From DATJMJ01 sp035503915 (GTDB lineage Bacteria; Actinomycetota; Acidimicrobiia; Acidimicrobiales; Palsa-688), in assembly GCA_035503915.1 (NCBI GenBank), contig DATJSU010000002.1, forward strand, positions 38,475-102,474: a stretch of 64,000 bases of DNA, in the 5' to 3' direction. The notes beneath the pieces were generated by a model. It worked only from the letters and a program-made list of their open reading frames with translations, was not told where the DNA came from and did no database searches. This document shows positions 8,063-17,281 of this stretch, piece after piece (position 1 is the first letter of the stretch; each line of letters starts with the position of its first letter). Both the position numbers and the translations under genes were made by a program.

Positions 8063-9298
8063 CTATTTCGCGACAGCCCGGGCGTACTTTTCAACGAGGT
8101 CAGCAATGGCGGCCGTGGCGTCGGGGCGAGCGAGCTTTCTGGCGGCCTGGCCCATTGAGCGCAGGCGCTCCGGGGAAGCAAGCAAGTCCTCGAGCTCCTT
8201 AGCGAGGCGCGGCCCGTCGAGCTCTTCGTCTTTGACTACTACGGCACCCCCGGCGAGGGCCATTGCTCGGGCATTCTGGCCCTGGTGGTCGCCGGGCGAG
8301 CCCGGCAAGGGGACAAGGACCGCCGGCACGCCCGCAATAGCAAGCTCGGCGACGGCGTTCGCCCCTGCTCGTTGAACGGCGATGTCCGCAGCGCAATAGA
8401 GAGCGGCCATGTCCTCCTCGTAAGGCACGCGCAAGTAGACCAGTTCCCCAAAAGCTTGCGCCGGGAACCCGAACTCGTCCCAGTCCCGCCTGCCGACCAC
8501 ATGGTAAATGGCGGTCCCTGCTCGACTTGACCACAAGCGCGCGAGCTCCAGTGTCGCCCGGTTTATGCGCAACGACCCGAGCGAGCCGCCAGAGACCGCC
8601 ACCACGAGAGCATTTTGGGGAAGGCCCAGCCGCTGCCTGGCAACACTGCGAGCCGCGTCAGTGCGGTCGATGCGCGCCATCGCCGAACGGACCGGCACGC
8701 CCGTGAAGTACGCCCGTGGCAAACGCACCTCAGGCGTGCCAACCGCACTGCAGGTTGCGACCTTGGACGCGAACCGGTTGACCGCGCCTGGGACGGCATC
8801 CACATTGACCACCAGTACCGGCACCCGCCATGCCATCGCCGCGACGACACAAGGCAGGCTCGCGTACCCCCCGAGAGAGACGACTATCGCCGGGCGCCAA
8901 CGCGAAAATAAGCGCAGTGCGGCCAGGGTTGCCAGCACCTCCCCCGTGAGAGCGCTGATATTGGACAATATGTCCCCTACCGATAACTTGCGCTTCAGTC
9001 CCCTTCCCAGGAGGAGCGTCGAAGGGAAGTCCGCGAGCGCCCTCGTCCTAGCCTCAAGCCCATGGCGTGCGCCGACAAAATGCAATGTCGCCGGGTCGTG
9101 GCCTCGCTCTACGAGCTCACGCGCTACCGCAAGCCCAGGGTAAAGATGGCCACCCGTGCCCCCCCCGGCGATCACAGCCCAGACCTGTGAGGCAGGGCCT
9201 GCATTGCCTGCACGACCAGTGCTCCTCCCAGGGGCCAGCGAGCGCTTGGCTCGCCAGGAAGCAAGCGGCGCATGACGGCCAGCCTGGTCAGCTTGCAA
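8063..9298 (-). CDS. murG: Lipid II synthase MurG (UDP-GlcNAc transferase)
   Basis: 411 residues with the start given. The donor/acceptor loop IAGGGTGGHLYPGLA and the C-terminal UDP-GlcNAc site (VQRAGANAVAELAIAGVPAVL...GDHQGQNA) define MurG, which adds GlcNAc to lipid I on the inner membrane face. No ATG or GTG lies at the expected start: the next in-frame GTG would delete the first beta strand. A TTG at 9298 has AGGAG nine bases upstream and overlaps the ftsW end by 11 bases; it is preferred over an ATG at 9343 that overlaps by 56. Either start leaves an unusual ~40-residue N-terminal extension. Confidence 0.93.
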   Translation of the reverse strand: MQADQAGRHAPLASWRAKRSLAPGRSTGRAGNAGPASQVWAVIAGGGTGGHLYPGLAVARELVERGHDPATLHFVGARHGLEARTRALADFPSTLLLGRGLKRKLSVGDILSNISALTGEVLATLAALRLFSRWRPAIVVSLGGYASLPCVVAAMAWRVPVLVVNVDAVPGAVNRFASKVATCSAVGTPEVRLPRAYFTGVPVRSAMARIDRTDAARSVARQRLGLPQNALVVAVSGGSLGSLRINRATLELARLWSSRAGTAIYHVVGRRDWDEFGFPAQAFGELVYLRVPYEEDMAALYCAADIAVQRAGANAVAELAIAGVPAVLVPLPGSPGDHQGQNARAMALAGGAVVVKDEELDGPRLAKELEDLLASPERLRSMGQAARKLARPDATAAIADLVEKYARAVAK

Positions 9299-10472
9299 GG
9301 GGGGCCGCTCCTGGCGAGCAAGCGCGTCGAGCCACGTTTGCAAGGAGCCCTGCGGCGAAAAGGACGATTATGAGCGAAGTACCGCCGTAGGAGACAAAAG
9401 GCAATGGCACGCCCGTGACAGGCAGGACGCCGGCCACCGCGCCAATGTTGATCACCGCTTGAGAGACAAGCCAAGCGGTGATACCTGCGGCCATGAGGCT
9501 TTCGAACGAGGTTGCCGCCCGCAGCGCAACGCGTGTCCCGACCACTCCGATCGTGGCGAAGAGTGCGAGCATGACGGCACTGCCCACGAAACCAGTCTCC
9601 TGCCCGATGACAGCAAAAATGAAGTCGGTGTACTGGTTTGGCAAATAACCCCAGCTGGCGAGGCTCTGGCCAATGCCGGACCCCGTCCAGTGCCCTCCTC
9701 CGAGCGCGATCAAGCCTTGGACAGACTGGTACCCAGTGGTGCTCGCGTGCGCGAAAGGGTGAAGGAAGGAAGTGAGCCGAGCTGCGCGGTAGCTCGCCGC
9801 GTTGGCTGCAAAGTAGCCTGCCCCCGCAGCTGCCGTCCCGAGGCCGACCATCCACGACAGCGGCATCCCCGCCTGGAAAAGAACGGCGGCACCGATGCAG
9901 CAGACCACTACAGCCGTCCCCATGTCGGGTTGCTTGATGATGAGGGCGCAGACCACCATCAGGGCGACGATAACGGGACCTGCTCGGTAGGCCCAGTCCC
10001 TCTTGCCCTCACGACGGGCAAGGACGTCCGCCGAAAACAGGACGAGCGCCAGTTTTGCAAGCTCGGACGGCTGGAACTGGAAAGCTCCGCTCCCGAGCCA
10101 CCGCGAGGCACCTCCCGCGCTACGCCCAATCACCAAGACGGCCATGAGCGCCAAGACCGTTGCGAACATCAAGGGCCGCGCTATTCGCTGCCAAAACTCT
10201 GCCCTGATCCCCTGAGCGGCGAAGAACCCAACCCCGCCGATGCAGAGGTAGACCGCCTGGTGCTCGAAGTACCACCAGGGAGTGCCGAGGCTGGCGAGGC
10301 TCGCGACCGAGGAGGCAGAAAGCACCATGACGAGCCCGGCCATGCAGAGCACCGAGACAGCCGCCATCCAAAGCAGGTAAGCAGAGCGTTGCCTGGGCGC
10401 CAGGGCGGCTGTCTTGTGGGCGGCGCTCTGGCGCCGCCCGGAGGTGACCGCGTGGGTGGCTATTGTCGTCAT
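9288..10472 (-). CDS. ftsW: FtsW, septal peptidoglycan glycosyltransferase (SEDS family)
   Basis: 394 residues with about ten membrane helices. SEDS motifs are visible: QPSELAKLALVLFSADVLARR, KQPDMGTAVV, GYQSVQGLIALGGGHWTGSGIGQS and the C-terminal LPFVSYGGTSLIIVL. FtsW polymerises lipid II with its partner FtsI. The ATG at 10472 overlaps the murD TGA (ATGA); the frame extends upstream to 10550 without homology. Confidence 0.96.
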   Translation of the reverse strand: MTTIATHAVTSGRRQSAAHKTAALAPRQRSAYLLWMAAVSVLCMAGLVMVLSASSVASLASLGTPWWYFEHQAVYLCIGGVGFFAAQGIRAEFWQRIARPLMFATVLALMAVLVIGRSAGGASRWLGSGAFQFQPSELAKLALVLFSADVLARREGKRDWAYRAGPVIVALMVVCALIIKQPDMGTAVVVCCIGAAVLFQAGMPLSWMVGLGTAAAGAGYFAANAASYRAARLTSFLHPFAHASTTGYQSVQGLIALGGGHWTGSGIGQSLASWGYLPNQYTDFIFAVIGQETGFVGSAVMLALFATIGVVGTRVALRAATSFESLMAAGITAWLVSQAVINIGAVAGVLPVTGVPLPFVSYGGTSLIIVLFAAGLLANVARRACSPGAAPLAS

Positions 10473-11995
10473 CTCGCTTGGACCTCCCGGAGCTTCTCTT
10501 TGACGAGTGCCACAAAGTCTTCGCCGCGCTCGGCATAAGACGAGTACCAATCAAAACTGGCGCACCCTGGCGAGAGGACTACCGCGTCGCCTGGCCGCGA
10601 GATCGATGCCGCCTGCCGTACGGCCGCCCCCATCGAGCCCGCCGTATAGGTGCTCGCTGCTCCTGCAAAAGCATCAGCCACTTGGGTCGCGCTTTCGCCG
10701 ATAGCTATGACGGCGTGCACCGGCGGGGCAGTTTCGCGCAACGTCGAGAGGTCCAAGCCTTTGTTGCGCCCGCCGGCGATCAGGACTACTGAGCGGAACC
10801 CCCGGACCGCCGCCACTACCGAAGCGGGCGTGGTCGCCTTTGAGTCGTCGTACCAAGACACACCGCCCGCTTCCCCGACCAGCTCCAAGCGGTGGTGAGG
10901 AGCTTTTGTCGAGACCGCGCCAGCAATGCAGCCCTCCGGCGTCGCACCCGCCGCGAGCGCGACTGCAAAAGCCGCCGCAGTGTTAGCAAGGTCGTGGGGA
11001 AAAGCCCTTGGTAGTCGCTCCGCCTCCAAGGTGGTTCCGTCGGGGCCCTCGATGCGATCGGCGTACACGCGCCACCCTTCGCGAGCGGCCAGCGCGTCAG
11101 CCCCGTCTGGCGCGGCCCGCTCCCTGCCTGGCGAGCCAAAACTCACCACGCGGACACCCCTTGGGATGGTCCGCGCACGTTCCACGACGACGGGGTCATC
11201 AGCGTTGACGACAGCCACAGTGCCGGGCTTTTGGTTAGCCCAAATGCGGGCCTTTGCGCTCGAGTAGTGGTCGAGGGACGGGTGCCAGTCGAGGTGGTCG
11301 GGCGAAAAGTTGAGCCAGCAACTGACATCTGGCGCGAAACTCCTCGTATAGTGGAGCTGGAAGGACGAGACCTCGGCCACGAGCACCGCAGTACCCGGGG
11401 GGGCTGCGCTCCCCGGGCCCGTCTCAGGCCAGGCACCATCTCCGGCTAGCGAGCGAAGGCTGCCTGCGGTTGCATTACAAACGGCTTCGAGGAGCGGGTA
11501 GCCGACATTGCCCGCCGCTACCGCCCAGGTACCGGAGTTCCGCAACATCGCGGTCACGAGCTCTGTCACGGTCGTCTTGCCATTGGTACCGGTGATGGCG
11601 ACCAACCCAACGCGGGCGCCGGTGAGGGCGCTGGTACGAGCTTGGCCTCCTGCACCTTCGAGCGCCGACCATGCCAGTTCGACCTCGCTCCAAATTGGTA
11701 CGCCGCCGTGTGAGGCCGCGACAAGGGCCGGGTGGCTGATCCTCACGCCCGGGCTCGGCACCACCAGGTCGGCCTCGCGGGCAAGCCTTGCCGCCGCCTG
11801 CGCTTGTGCTTGCGCGACGTCGGCGACCCGGGCGACGGGCGCCCCGGAGGCCTCCGCGGCGGCTGCGGCCTTGGGGTCATCCTCCAAGACCGTTACATCC
11901 CAGCCATTTTGTGCAAGCCAAGCCGTCGCTGCCCGCCCGCTCAACCCCCAGCCGATCACAACAGCTCTTTTGCCCTTACCCTCGCTCGTTTTCAT
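10469..11995 (-). CDS. murD: UDP-N-acetylmuramoyl-L-alanine:D-glutamate ligase MurD
   Basis: 508 residues. N-terminal Rossmann motif VVIGWGLSGRAATAWLA, P-loop GTNGKTTVTEL, then NFSPDHLDWHP and C-terminal YDDSKATTPASV and ILIAGGRNKGLDL, all typical of MurD. It adds D-Glu to UDP-MurNAc-L-Ala. It overlaps mraY by ATGA upstream and ftsW downstream, so translation is probably coupled. Slightly longer than the usual ~450 residues because of Ala-rich inserts. Confidence 0.95.
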   Translation of the reverse strand: MKTSEGKGKRAVVIGWGLSGRAATAWLAQNGWDVTVLEDDPKAAAAAEASGAPVARVADVAQAQAQAAARLAREADLVVPSPGVRISHPALVAASHGGVPIWSEVELAWSALEGAGGQARTSALTGARVGLVAITGTNGKTTVTELVTAMLRNSGTWAVAAGNVGYPLLEAVCNATAGSLRSLAGDGAWPETGPGSAAPPGTAVLVAEVSSFQLHYTRSFAPDVSCWLNFSPDHLDWHPSLDHYSSAKARIWANQKPGTVAVVNADDPVVVERARTIPRGVRVVSFGSPGRERAAPDGADALAAREGWRVYADRIEGPDGTTLEAERLPRAFPHDLANTAAAFAVALAAGATPEGCIAGAVSTKAPHHRLELVGEAGGVSWYDDSKATTPASVVAAVRGFRSVVLIAGGRNKGLDLSTLRETAPPVHAVIAIGESATQVADAFAGAASTYTAGSMGAAVRQAASISRPGDAVVLSPGCASFDWYSSYAERGEDFVALVKEKLREVQAR

Positions 11996-13020
11996 GCTGT
12001 ACCACCGTGTGCCAGGAAGTCTGCGTAAAAGACCCCGAGTGAGAGCGCCGTAAAAAGGCCAGCCAGTATCCAGAACCTAACGATAACTGTAGTCTCGGGC
12101 CAACCGAGGAGCTCGAAATGATGGTGGACTGGTGCCATGCGGAACACGCGCCGGCCAAACAAGCGAAAACTCGCCACTTGGAGGATCACCGAGAGCGTCT
12201 CCAACACGTACAGCCCGCCGATCACGAGGAGCAACAGGTCTACGTTCTCGAGGAGCGCAAGTACGGCAACTGCCGCCCCGATCCCGAGGCTACCGGTGTC
12301 TCCCATGAAGATCCGAGCAGGTGCGCAATTCCACCAGAGGAAACCTGAGCACGCGCCGATCATCGCGGCGGCCATCACGGCCTCGTCGAGCGACGCGGGG
12401 TTCCGGTACATCACTTCGTGGCGCAGTTGGTAAAAGCCGATCACGGTAAAGGTGACAAAAGTGAAGGCTGAAGAACCAGACGCGAGGCCGTCCAAACCAT
12501 CTGTCAGGTTTACGGCGTTCATCGTGCCGACGACCACGACAACTGCCAGCAGGACCCAACCCACTTGGCCGAGCTGGAGGCCGAGCGAGTTAAAGCGAGT
12601 GAAGGACAAGTGCGTGTCCACTTTGAGCCATCTGACGGCGATAATGGCAAAGGCGACCGCGACGACCAGCTGGCCCAGCACCTTGGCTCTTTTGTTGAGG
12701 CCGAGGCTGCGCTGCCGGGTCACCTTGAGCCAGTCGTCGATAAAGCCGACCAGGGCCGCCGCGCAAATGGTGACCATCCCGACAAGCCCGCGGGTCGTGA
12801 AGGTGGCTGACACGTGAGCCACGCTGTAGCCCGCCACGGCGGCGGCAAAAATAGCGAGCCCACCCATCGTCGGCGTCCCGGCCTTGGAGAAATGCCCAGA
12901 AGGCCCGTCTTCTCGGACTTGCTGGCCAATACCTCTCACCCGCAGCTCGTTGATCAAGAGGGGCGTGCCGAGGATCGCCACCAACAGTGCGACGCCCCCG
13001 GCGATAAGGAGCGCCTTCAC
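11992..13020 (-). CDS. mraY: Phospho-N-acetylmuramoyl-pentapeptide transferase MraY
   Basis: 342 residues, about ten membrane helices. Diagnostic motifs: KAGTPTMGG near residue 46, GFIDDWLKV with the catalytic Asp pair, NAVNLTDGLDGLA, and the C-terminal APVHHHFELLGW HHH loop. MraY makes lipid I from UDP-MurNAc-pentapeptide and undecaprenyl phosphate. The GTG start overlaps the murE stop as GTGA. The pentapeptide substrate requires MurF, which is not between murE and mraY as it is in most dcw clusters. Confidence 0.97.
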   Translation of the reverse strand: MKALLIAGGVALLVAILGTPLLINELRVRGIGQQVREDGPSGHFSKAGTPTMGGLAIFAAAVAGYSVAHVSATFTTRGLVGMVTICAAALVGFIDDWLKVTRQRSLGLNKRAKVLGQLVVAVAFAIIAVRWLKVDTHLSFTRFNSLGLQLGQVGWVLLAVVVVVGTMNAVNLTDGLDGLASGSSAFTFVTFTVIGFYQLRHEVMYRNPASLDEAVMAAAMIGACSGFLWWNCAPARIFMGDTGSLGIGAAVAVLALLENVDLLLLVIGGLYVLETLSVILQVASFRLFGRRVFRMAPVHHHFELLGWPETTVIVRFWILAGLFTALSLGVFYADFLAHGGTA

Positions 13021-14525
13021 GTTTCTCCTCGCAGGATTTCACGAGCGACCTGCACGTCGTCAAAAGGCTCGACGCGAGTGCCGAAATCCTGCCCCGTCTC
13101 GTGGCCCTTGCCGGCGATCACGACCACGTCGCTCGTGTGCGCCATGGCAATGGCTGCCGCAATAGCTTTTCGGCGGTCGACATCGACGACCAGGTCCTCT
13201 CGGAGGCCAATGTCTTTCAGGACCTCCTCAATGATCTCCTCTGGCCTCTCGCTTCGCGGGTTATCCGAGGTGACTACGACCACGTCCGCTGATCCACTAG
13301 CCACTTTCCCCATGAGGGGCCGCTTGCTCCTGTCACGCTCACCTCCGGCACCGAAGACGACAATGACCCGGCCGGGCCTCGACGGTTGACCTGGCGGGCG
13401 CCCGTCTGTGAAGGCAGCCGGGAAAGGCGGCACCAACTCACGGGCTGCGCGGAGGACTTCCCCGAGCGCCCCGGGCGTGTGAGCAAAATCGACCACGACT
13501 GCAAAGTCTTGCCCCTCGTCGACAAGCTCGAACCGCCCGCGTACGGGCGAGACCGAGCGTAGACCTTCTGCGACGGCGCCTATGGTGGCACCGAGCTCGA
13601 CCGCGGTAGTTGCCGCCGCAACTGCATTTGTCACGTTGAAGCGGCCACCGATGTTGAGCTCGAGGCGGGTACCCTTCCAGTTGAAGCTCGACCCGGTGCG
13701 GGAGAGCTCGACGCTCGACGCATCTTCTGGCGCGAACGTCACTACCGGAGCCGGACCACCCGAAAGCCTTGCCACGAGGCGAGCCCCCCAGGGGTCGCCA
13801 CGGTTGACAACGGCGAGGCGTGCCTTTTCACGCGTGAAGAGGAGCGTTTTCGCCTCGAAATAGTTCTCCATCGTGCCGTGGTAGTCAAGATGGTCCTGGC
13901 TCAGGTTGTTGAACACCGCGGCAGCGAACTCGGTTCCATCGACGCGGCGTTGCGCAAGCGCGTGCGAGGAGACTTCCATCGCCACCGCTTGCGTACCTTG
14001 AGCCAGCAGTTGTGCCAACTGCTGCTGGAGCAGCGGGGCTTCGGGGGTGGTCCTTTGTCCTGTAAGGGTGCCAATGACCGCGCTTGGCCAGCCCTCTGCT
14101 TGGAATATTGCCGCAAGCAGGGCACAAGTCGTGGTCTTCCCGTTGGTGCCCGTTACGCCCACGAGCTTGAGCGCCGCGGAGGGGTGCGCCCAGAACGCGG
14201 CCGAGACCGGGCCAAGGGCCGCCCGCACGGAGCGGACCACGACCTGAGGAAGGTCGAGCTCCAGACGGCGCCCGCACAATAGCGCCGAGGCACCTCGGGC
14301 CATCGCGTCGGCCGCGAAAGCGTGCCCGTCAAACCTGGCTCCTTGTACGCAAGCGAACAATGCACCAGGTCCTACTTCCCCTGACGCGATCGCTACGCCA
14401 GTGACGAGAGGTCCCCCTGGCGGAACGGGCCGGGGCGCATGCGGCTGCCACACTTCGAGAATGTCGGCTTTGCCCAGTCCCGACCCGGCGAGCAAATCGT
14501 CCAAAAGCACACCAGGCCCTTTCAA
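13017..14525 (-). CDS. murE: UDP-MurNAc-tripeptide synthetase MurE (meso-DAP type)
   Basis: 502 residues. P-loop GVTGTNGKTTTCALLA (~119-134), EVSSHALAQRRVDG, NLSQDHLDYHG, and SDNPRSE (~425), whose DNPR sequence is the signature of enzymes adding meso-diaminopimelate rather than lysine. The first start is TTG at 14525; a GTG at 14510 has AAAGGG six bases upstream and is equally likely. It lies 12 bases after ftsI and directly overlaps mraY. Confidence 0.95.
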   Translation of the reverse strand: MKGPGVLLDDLLAGSGLGKADILEVWQPHAPRPVPPGGPLVTGVAIASGEVGPGALFACVQGARFDGHAFAADAMARGASALLCGRRLELDLPQVVVRSVRAALGPVSAAFWAHPSAALKLVGVTGTNGKTTTCALLAAIFQAEGWPSAVIGTLTGQRTTPEAPLLQQQLAQLLAQGTQAVAMEVSSHALAQRRVDGTEFAAAVFNNLSQDHLDYHGTMENYFEAKTLLFTREKARLAVVNRGDPWGARLVARLSGGPAPVVTFAPEDASSVELSRTGSSFNWKGTRLELNIGGRFNVTNAVAAATTAVELGATIGAVAEGLRSVSPVRGRFELVDEGQDFAVVVDFAHTPGALGEVLRAARELVPPFPAAFTDGRPPGQPSRPGRVIVVFGAGGERDRSKRPLMGKVASGSADVVVVTSDNPRSERPEEIIEEVLKDIGLREDLVVDVDRRKAIAAAIAMAHTSDVVVIAGKGHETGQDFGTRVEPFDDVQVAREILRGET

Positions 14526-14537
14526 GGTCCCTTGACC

Positions 14538-16679
14538 CTAGCGGACCAGCGTTGTTGACGCGGCGGCGCTGGTACTGGTCGTGCTGTCGGGGAGAAGCGT
14601 CGTCGACGAACTGGAGGCCATGGTTGTTGGTAAGACTGTGGTTGTAGGTGGGGCCGTGGTTGTTGGTGGGGCCGTGGTTGTCAGTGATGAAGAAGTGGCC
14701 ACCGTGGAAGACGTGCTGGGCGGGAGCGAGGTTGTCGTCGTCGCCTCCGCCCCCGACGACGGGCTCACTACGTCCGGTGTCCCTGACAGCCCGGGCAAGG
14801 GCCCGCCCGCTGCTTCGCCCTCGCCCCCGATAGGCGTTGCCTCGGGGACTCCCGGGACGGGCGGCTCCGGCTTGTGTGGGGGGACGCCGAGTGCCTGGAG
14901 GGCATCACGGGCCAACATGGCGAAGACCGGCGCGGATGCCTCCGCCCCGTACTGGTGGGTCCCGACCACTACGACCATAGCGGTGATGGCCGGGTCTTCG
15001 GCGGGTACGAAACCGGCAAAGCTGGAGACAAAATAGCCATCTATGTAGCCGCCCTTGGGAGAAGGCACGAGCGCAGTGCCGGTTTTGCCCGCAACAGTGT
15101 AGGGCTCGAGGTTTGCCGCCGTGCCCGTCCCGACCTGCACGACGCCTTCGAGCATGGAGGTCATCTCGCGCGCGACCTCCGCGCTCACGACCCTGCGCGG
15201 CTCGGGGACCGGGAAGAGCTCTTCCTTGCCTTGTGAACCTATGTACCCGTCCACGAGGCGAGGAGCGACGAACATCCCGTCGTTGGCAATTACGTTGTAG
15301 GCGTCGAGCATTTGGATGGCCGTCACGGCGATCCCTTGGCCGTAAGGAACGGTGGCGATCGTCGTCCCCGAATACTGGGACGGCCCGGGTATGATGCCGG
15401 CTGATTCTCCTGGGAAATCAACGTCAGTGACGGTACCCAACCCAAAGTCTTTGATGTACTTGAGAAGTGTCGGCCAGCCCATGCGCTGGGCTATCTCGAC
15501 GGTCCCGATGTCAGAGCTATGGGCGACGATGTCGGGCGCGTCCCAGTACAACGTCGGGTGCCACCACGCGTCCTGGATCACTGTGCCGGCGACGTCATAA
15601 GCGCCCGGGACCTCGAAGTGCTCTGCGGGTGTTATTGCACCGCTCGCGAGAGCGGCCGAGACCGTTATCAACTTCTCTACAGATCCTGGCTCGTAAACGG
15701 TTGTGAACGCCGACGCGCTCGGTGCCTCAACGGGTTGCGAACGCGCAATGCTGCCCGTGGTGCCCGGCGGTGGGACGAACCAGATCGGGAGCGCGGGGCT
15801 CTCGTGCATAGTGGCTGGTCCTGAAGGCGCCGGCATTGTCAGCTGCGCGACCGCGAGGAGGTCACCGGTACGGGAGTCCATGATGAGAGCCATACCACTT
15901 TGTGCCTGTGCGGCCACGATCGCGCGAGCGAGGTCTTCTTCGGCGTCGTACTGCAACGGCTCGTCTATCGAAAGCACTAGGTCGTCGCCGCGGACCGGGG
16001 CCTGGTACTCCTGGAGCCCGCCGGGGATCTGGCCGCCAGCTGGGTCCATGTCTTCAACAAGCTTGCCAGGCTTGCCTTCGAGGAGGGTGTTGTACTTGTA
16101 CTCAAGGCCGGAGAGCCCTTCTCCATCGGTGCCGACGAAGCCGAGCAAAGGAGACGCCAACTGACCTGCGGGGTAGAAACGCTTCGGTTCTGCCATTGTC
16201 CCGATCCCGGGGAGCACGTTCGCGCTCATGAGTTTCTCCACCTTTGACGCCACTGAGCTCGGTACCGTGTGCGCGAGGTAGACAAAACCTGCCGTCTCAC
16301 TGAGCTCGCTTTGTAGCGCCTGCTCAGGCACCCCGAGGACGCCCGAGAGAGCCTCAGCCTCAGCCCGAGGGTTCGTCACCTGATAAGGGTCTGCATAAAT
16401 TGTCGTCATGGGGACCGACATGGCGAGGTCGTCGCCGTTGCGGTCCAGGATGGACCCTCGCTCTCCGAGGAACGAGATCTCGTGGACGTACTCGGAGCGG
16501 GCCGCCTCCTGGTACTGCGTAGAGTCGATGCCTTGTACGAAGACCAGGCGCGCGAGTATCCCTCCCAGGCACGCGGTCATCACGAACATCGAGGCGAGGT
16601 AGCGACGAGCCCTCCTCGGGTTGCCCGGCTTACTGGTTGATCTACGCCGCGCAGCTTGCCCGCCCGGCGGCTTGGTCAC
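14538..16679 (-). CDS. ftsI: Septal transpeptidase FtsI/PbpB (class B penicillin-binding protein)
   Basis: 713 residues. A basic cytoplasmic tail is followed by one membrane helix (~29-50), a PBP dimer domain (RGSILDRNGDDLAMS, ~75-89) and a transpeptidase domain with the active serine in GSVEK (Ser333-x-x-Lys336) and KTGTA at 532-536. The second motif, normally Ser-x-Asn, reads Ser388-Ser-Asp390. After residue ~620 comes a long Thr/Ser/Pro-rich tail outside the membrane. The GTG start overlaps the ftsL-like stop (GTGA). Confidence 0.95.
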   Translation of the reverse strand: MTKPPGGQAARRRSTSKPGNPRRARRYLASMFVMTACLGGILARLVFVQGIDSTQYQEAARSEYVHEISFLGERGSILDRNGDDLAMSVPMTTIYADPYQVTNPRAEAEALSGVLGVPEQALQSELSETAGFVYLAHTVPSSVASKVEKLMSANVLPGIGTMAEPKRFYPAGQLASPLLGFVGTDGEGLSGLEYKYNTLLEGKPGKLVEDMDPAGGQIPGGLQEYQAPVRGDDLVLSIDEPLQYDAEEDLARAIVAAQAQSGMALIMDSRTGDLLAVAQLTMPAPSGPATMHESPALPIWFVPPPGTTGSIARSQPVEAPSASAFTTVYEPGSVEKLITVSAALASGAITPAEHFEVPGAYDVAGTVIQDAWWHPTLYWDAPDIVAHSSDIGTVEIAQRMGWPTLLKYIKDFGLGTVTDVDFPGESAGIIPGPSQYSGTTIATVPYGQGIAVTAIQMLDAYNVIANDGMFVAPRLVDGYIGSQGKEELFPVPEPRRVVSAEVAREMTSMLEGVVQVGTGTAANLEPYTVAGKTGTALVPSPKGGYIDGYFVSSFAGFVPAEDPAITAMVVVVGTHQYGAEASAPVFAMLARDALQALGVPPHKPEPPVPGVPEATPIGGEGEAAGGPLPGLSGTPDVVSPSSGAEATTTTSLPPSTSSTVATSSSLTTTAPPTTTAPPTTTVLPTTMASSSSTTLLPDSTTSTSAAASTTLVR

Positions 16680-17281
16680 GGGGTCCCGCTCAAGTACGGC
16701 TTGATCGCGGGCCAGTCGGCATCGCCCTGCGGGGCGGTGGTTATGCTGCCGGTTGTCGCTCCCGCGCCATCGGTACCCTGAGGAGCTGCCACCGTGCCGC
16801 CGGGATCTGCTGACTGGCCGGCGTCTCCTGGTTCGTTACGACCGGTGCCGTCCTGGGTCGCGATTGCCGGGAGGTACGTGACAGAGCCTGGCTGTTGCAT
16901 CCCCAATGTGCCTTCCGCAACCGAGACGATGCGCGATGGCGACTCGAGTTGGGCAACGTTGAGGCGAAGTTTTTCGTACTGTGCTTGCTGGGTGGCGGCC
17001 TGCTGTTGAAGGTTGTCCAAGCGGAACTGGTTTTCTGCGATCAGGGCGTGGAGCCCAACGAGGCCCATTGAGACCCCTGCCAAGGAGGCAATCGTCCCGG
17101 CAACAAGGAAATGCCTCCGGCTGGCACGCTTGCGGTCGACCTGGCGCACCAGGGTGAGATGGCGTTGCGGCTCGGGCGCACCTTGGGGCTCAGGCGCCGG
17201 GCTGTAAGGAAACTCGCGGTCTACCCGTTCCTCGCTCGTTGCGCCTGGGCGGGCCTGCCGGCGAGGTTCGGCCGGGCTCAT
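16676..17281 (-). CDS. FtsL-like divisome protein
   Basis: 201 residues. A basic, Pro-rich cytoplasmic region (~1-55) is followed by one membrane helix (~59-80, FLVAGTIASLAGVSMGLVGL), a short coiled coil (NQFRLDNLQQQAATQQAQYEKLRLNVAQLESPSRI) and a low-complexity Gly/Ala/Thr tail. Size, topology and the position between rsmH and ftsI identify FtsL, which pairs with FtsB/FtsQ to activate FtsWI; sequence itself is poorly conserved in this family. ATGA overlap with rsmH. Confidence 0.8.
   Translation of the reverse strand: MSPAEPRRQARPGATSEERVDREFPYSPAPEPQGAPEPQRHLTLVRQVDRKRASRRHFLVAGTIASLAGVSMGLVGLHALIAENQFRLDNLQQQAATQQAQYEKLRLNVAQLESPSRIVSVAEGTLGMQQPGSVTYLPAIATQDGTGRNEPGDAGQSADPGGTVAAPQGTDGAGATTGSITTAPQGDADWPAIKPYLSGTP

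Noticed and set aside
9459..10538. A 359-codon open frame on the plus strand
   Set aside because: It lies opposite ftsW, which has all SEDS motifs; its translation is charged and featureless.
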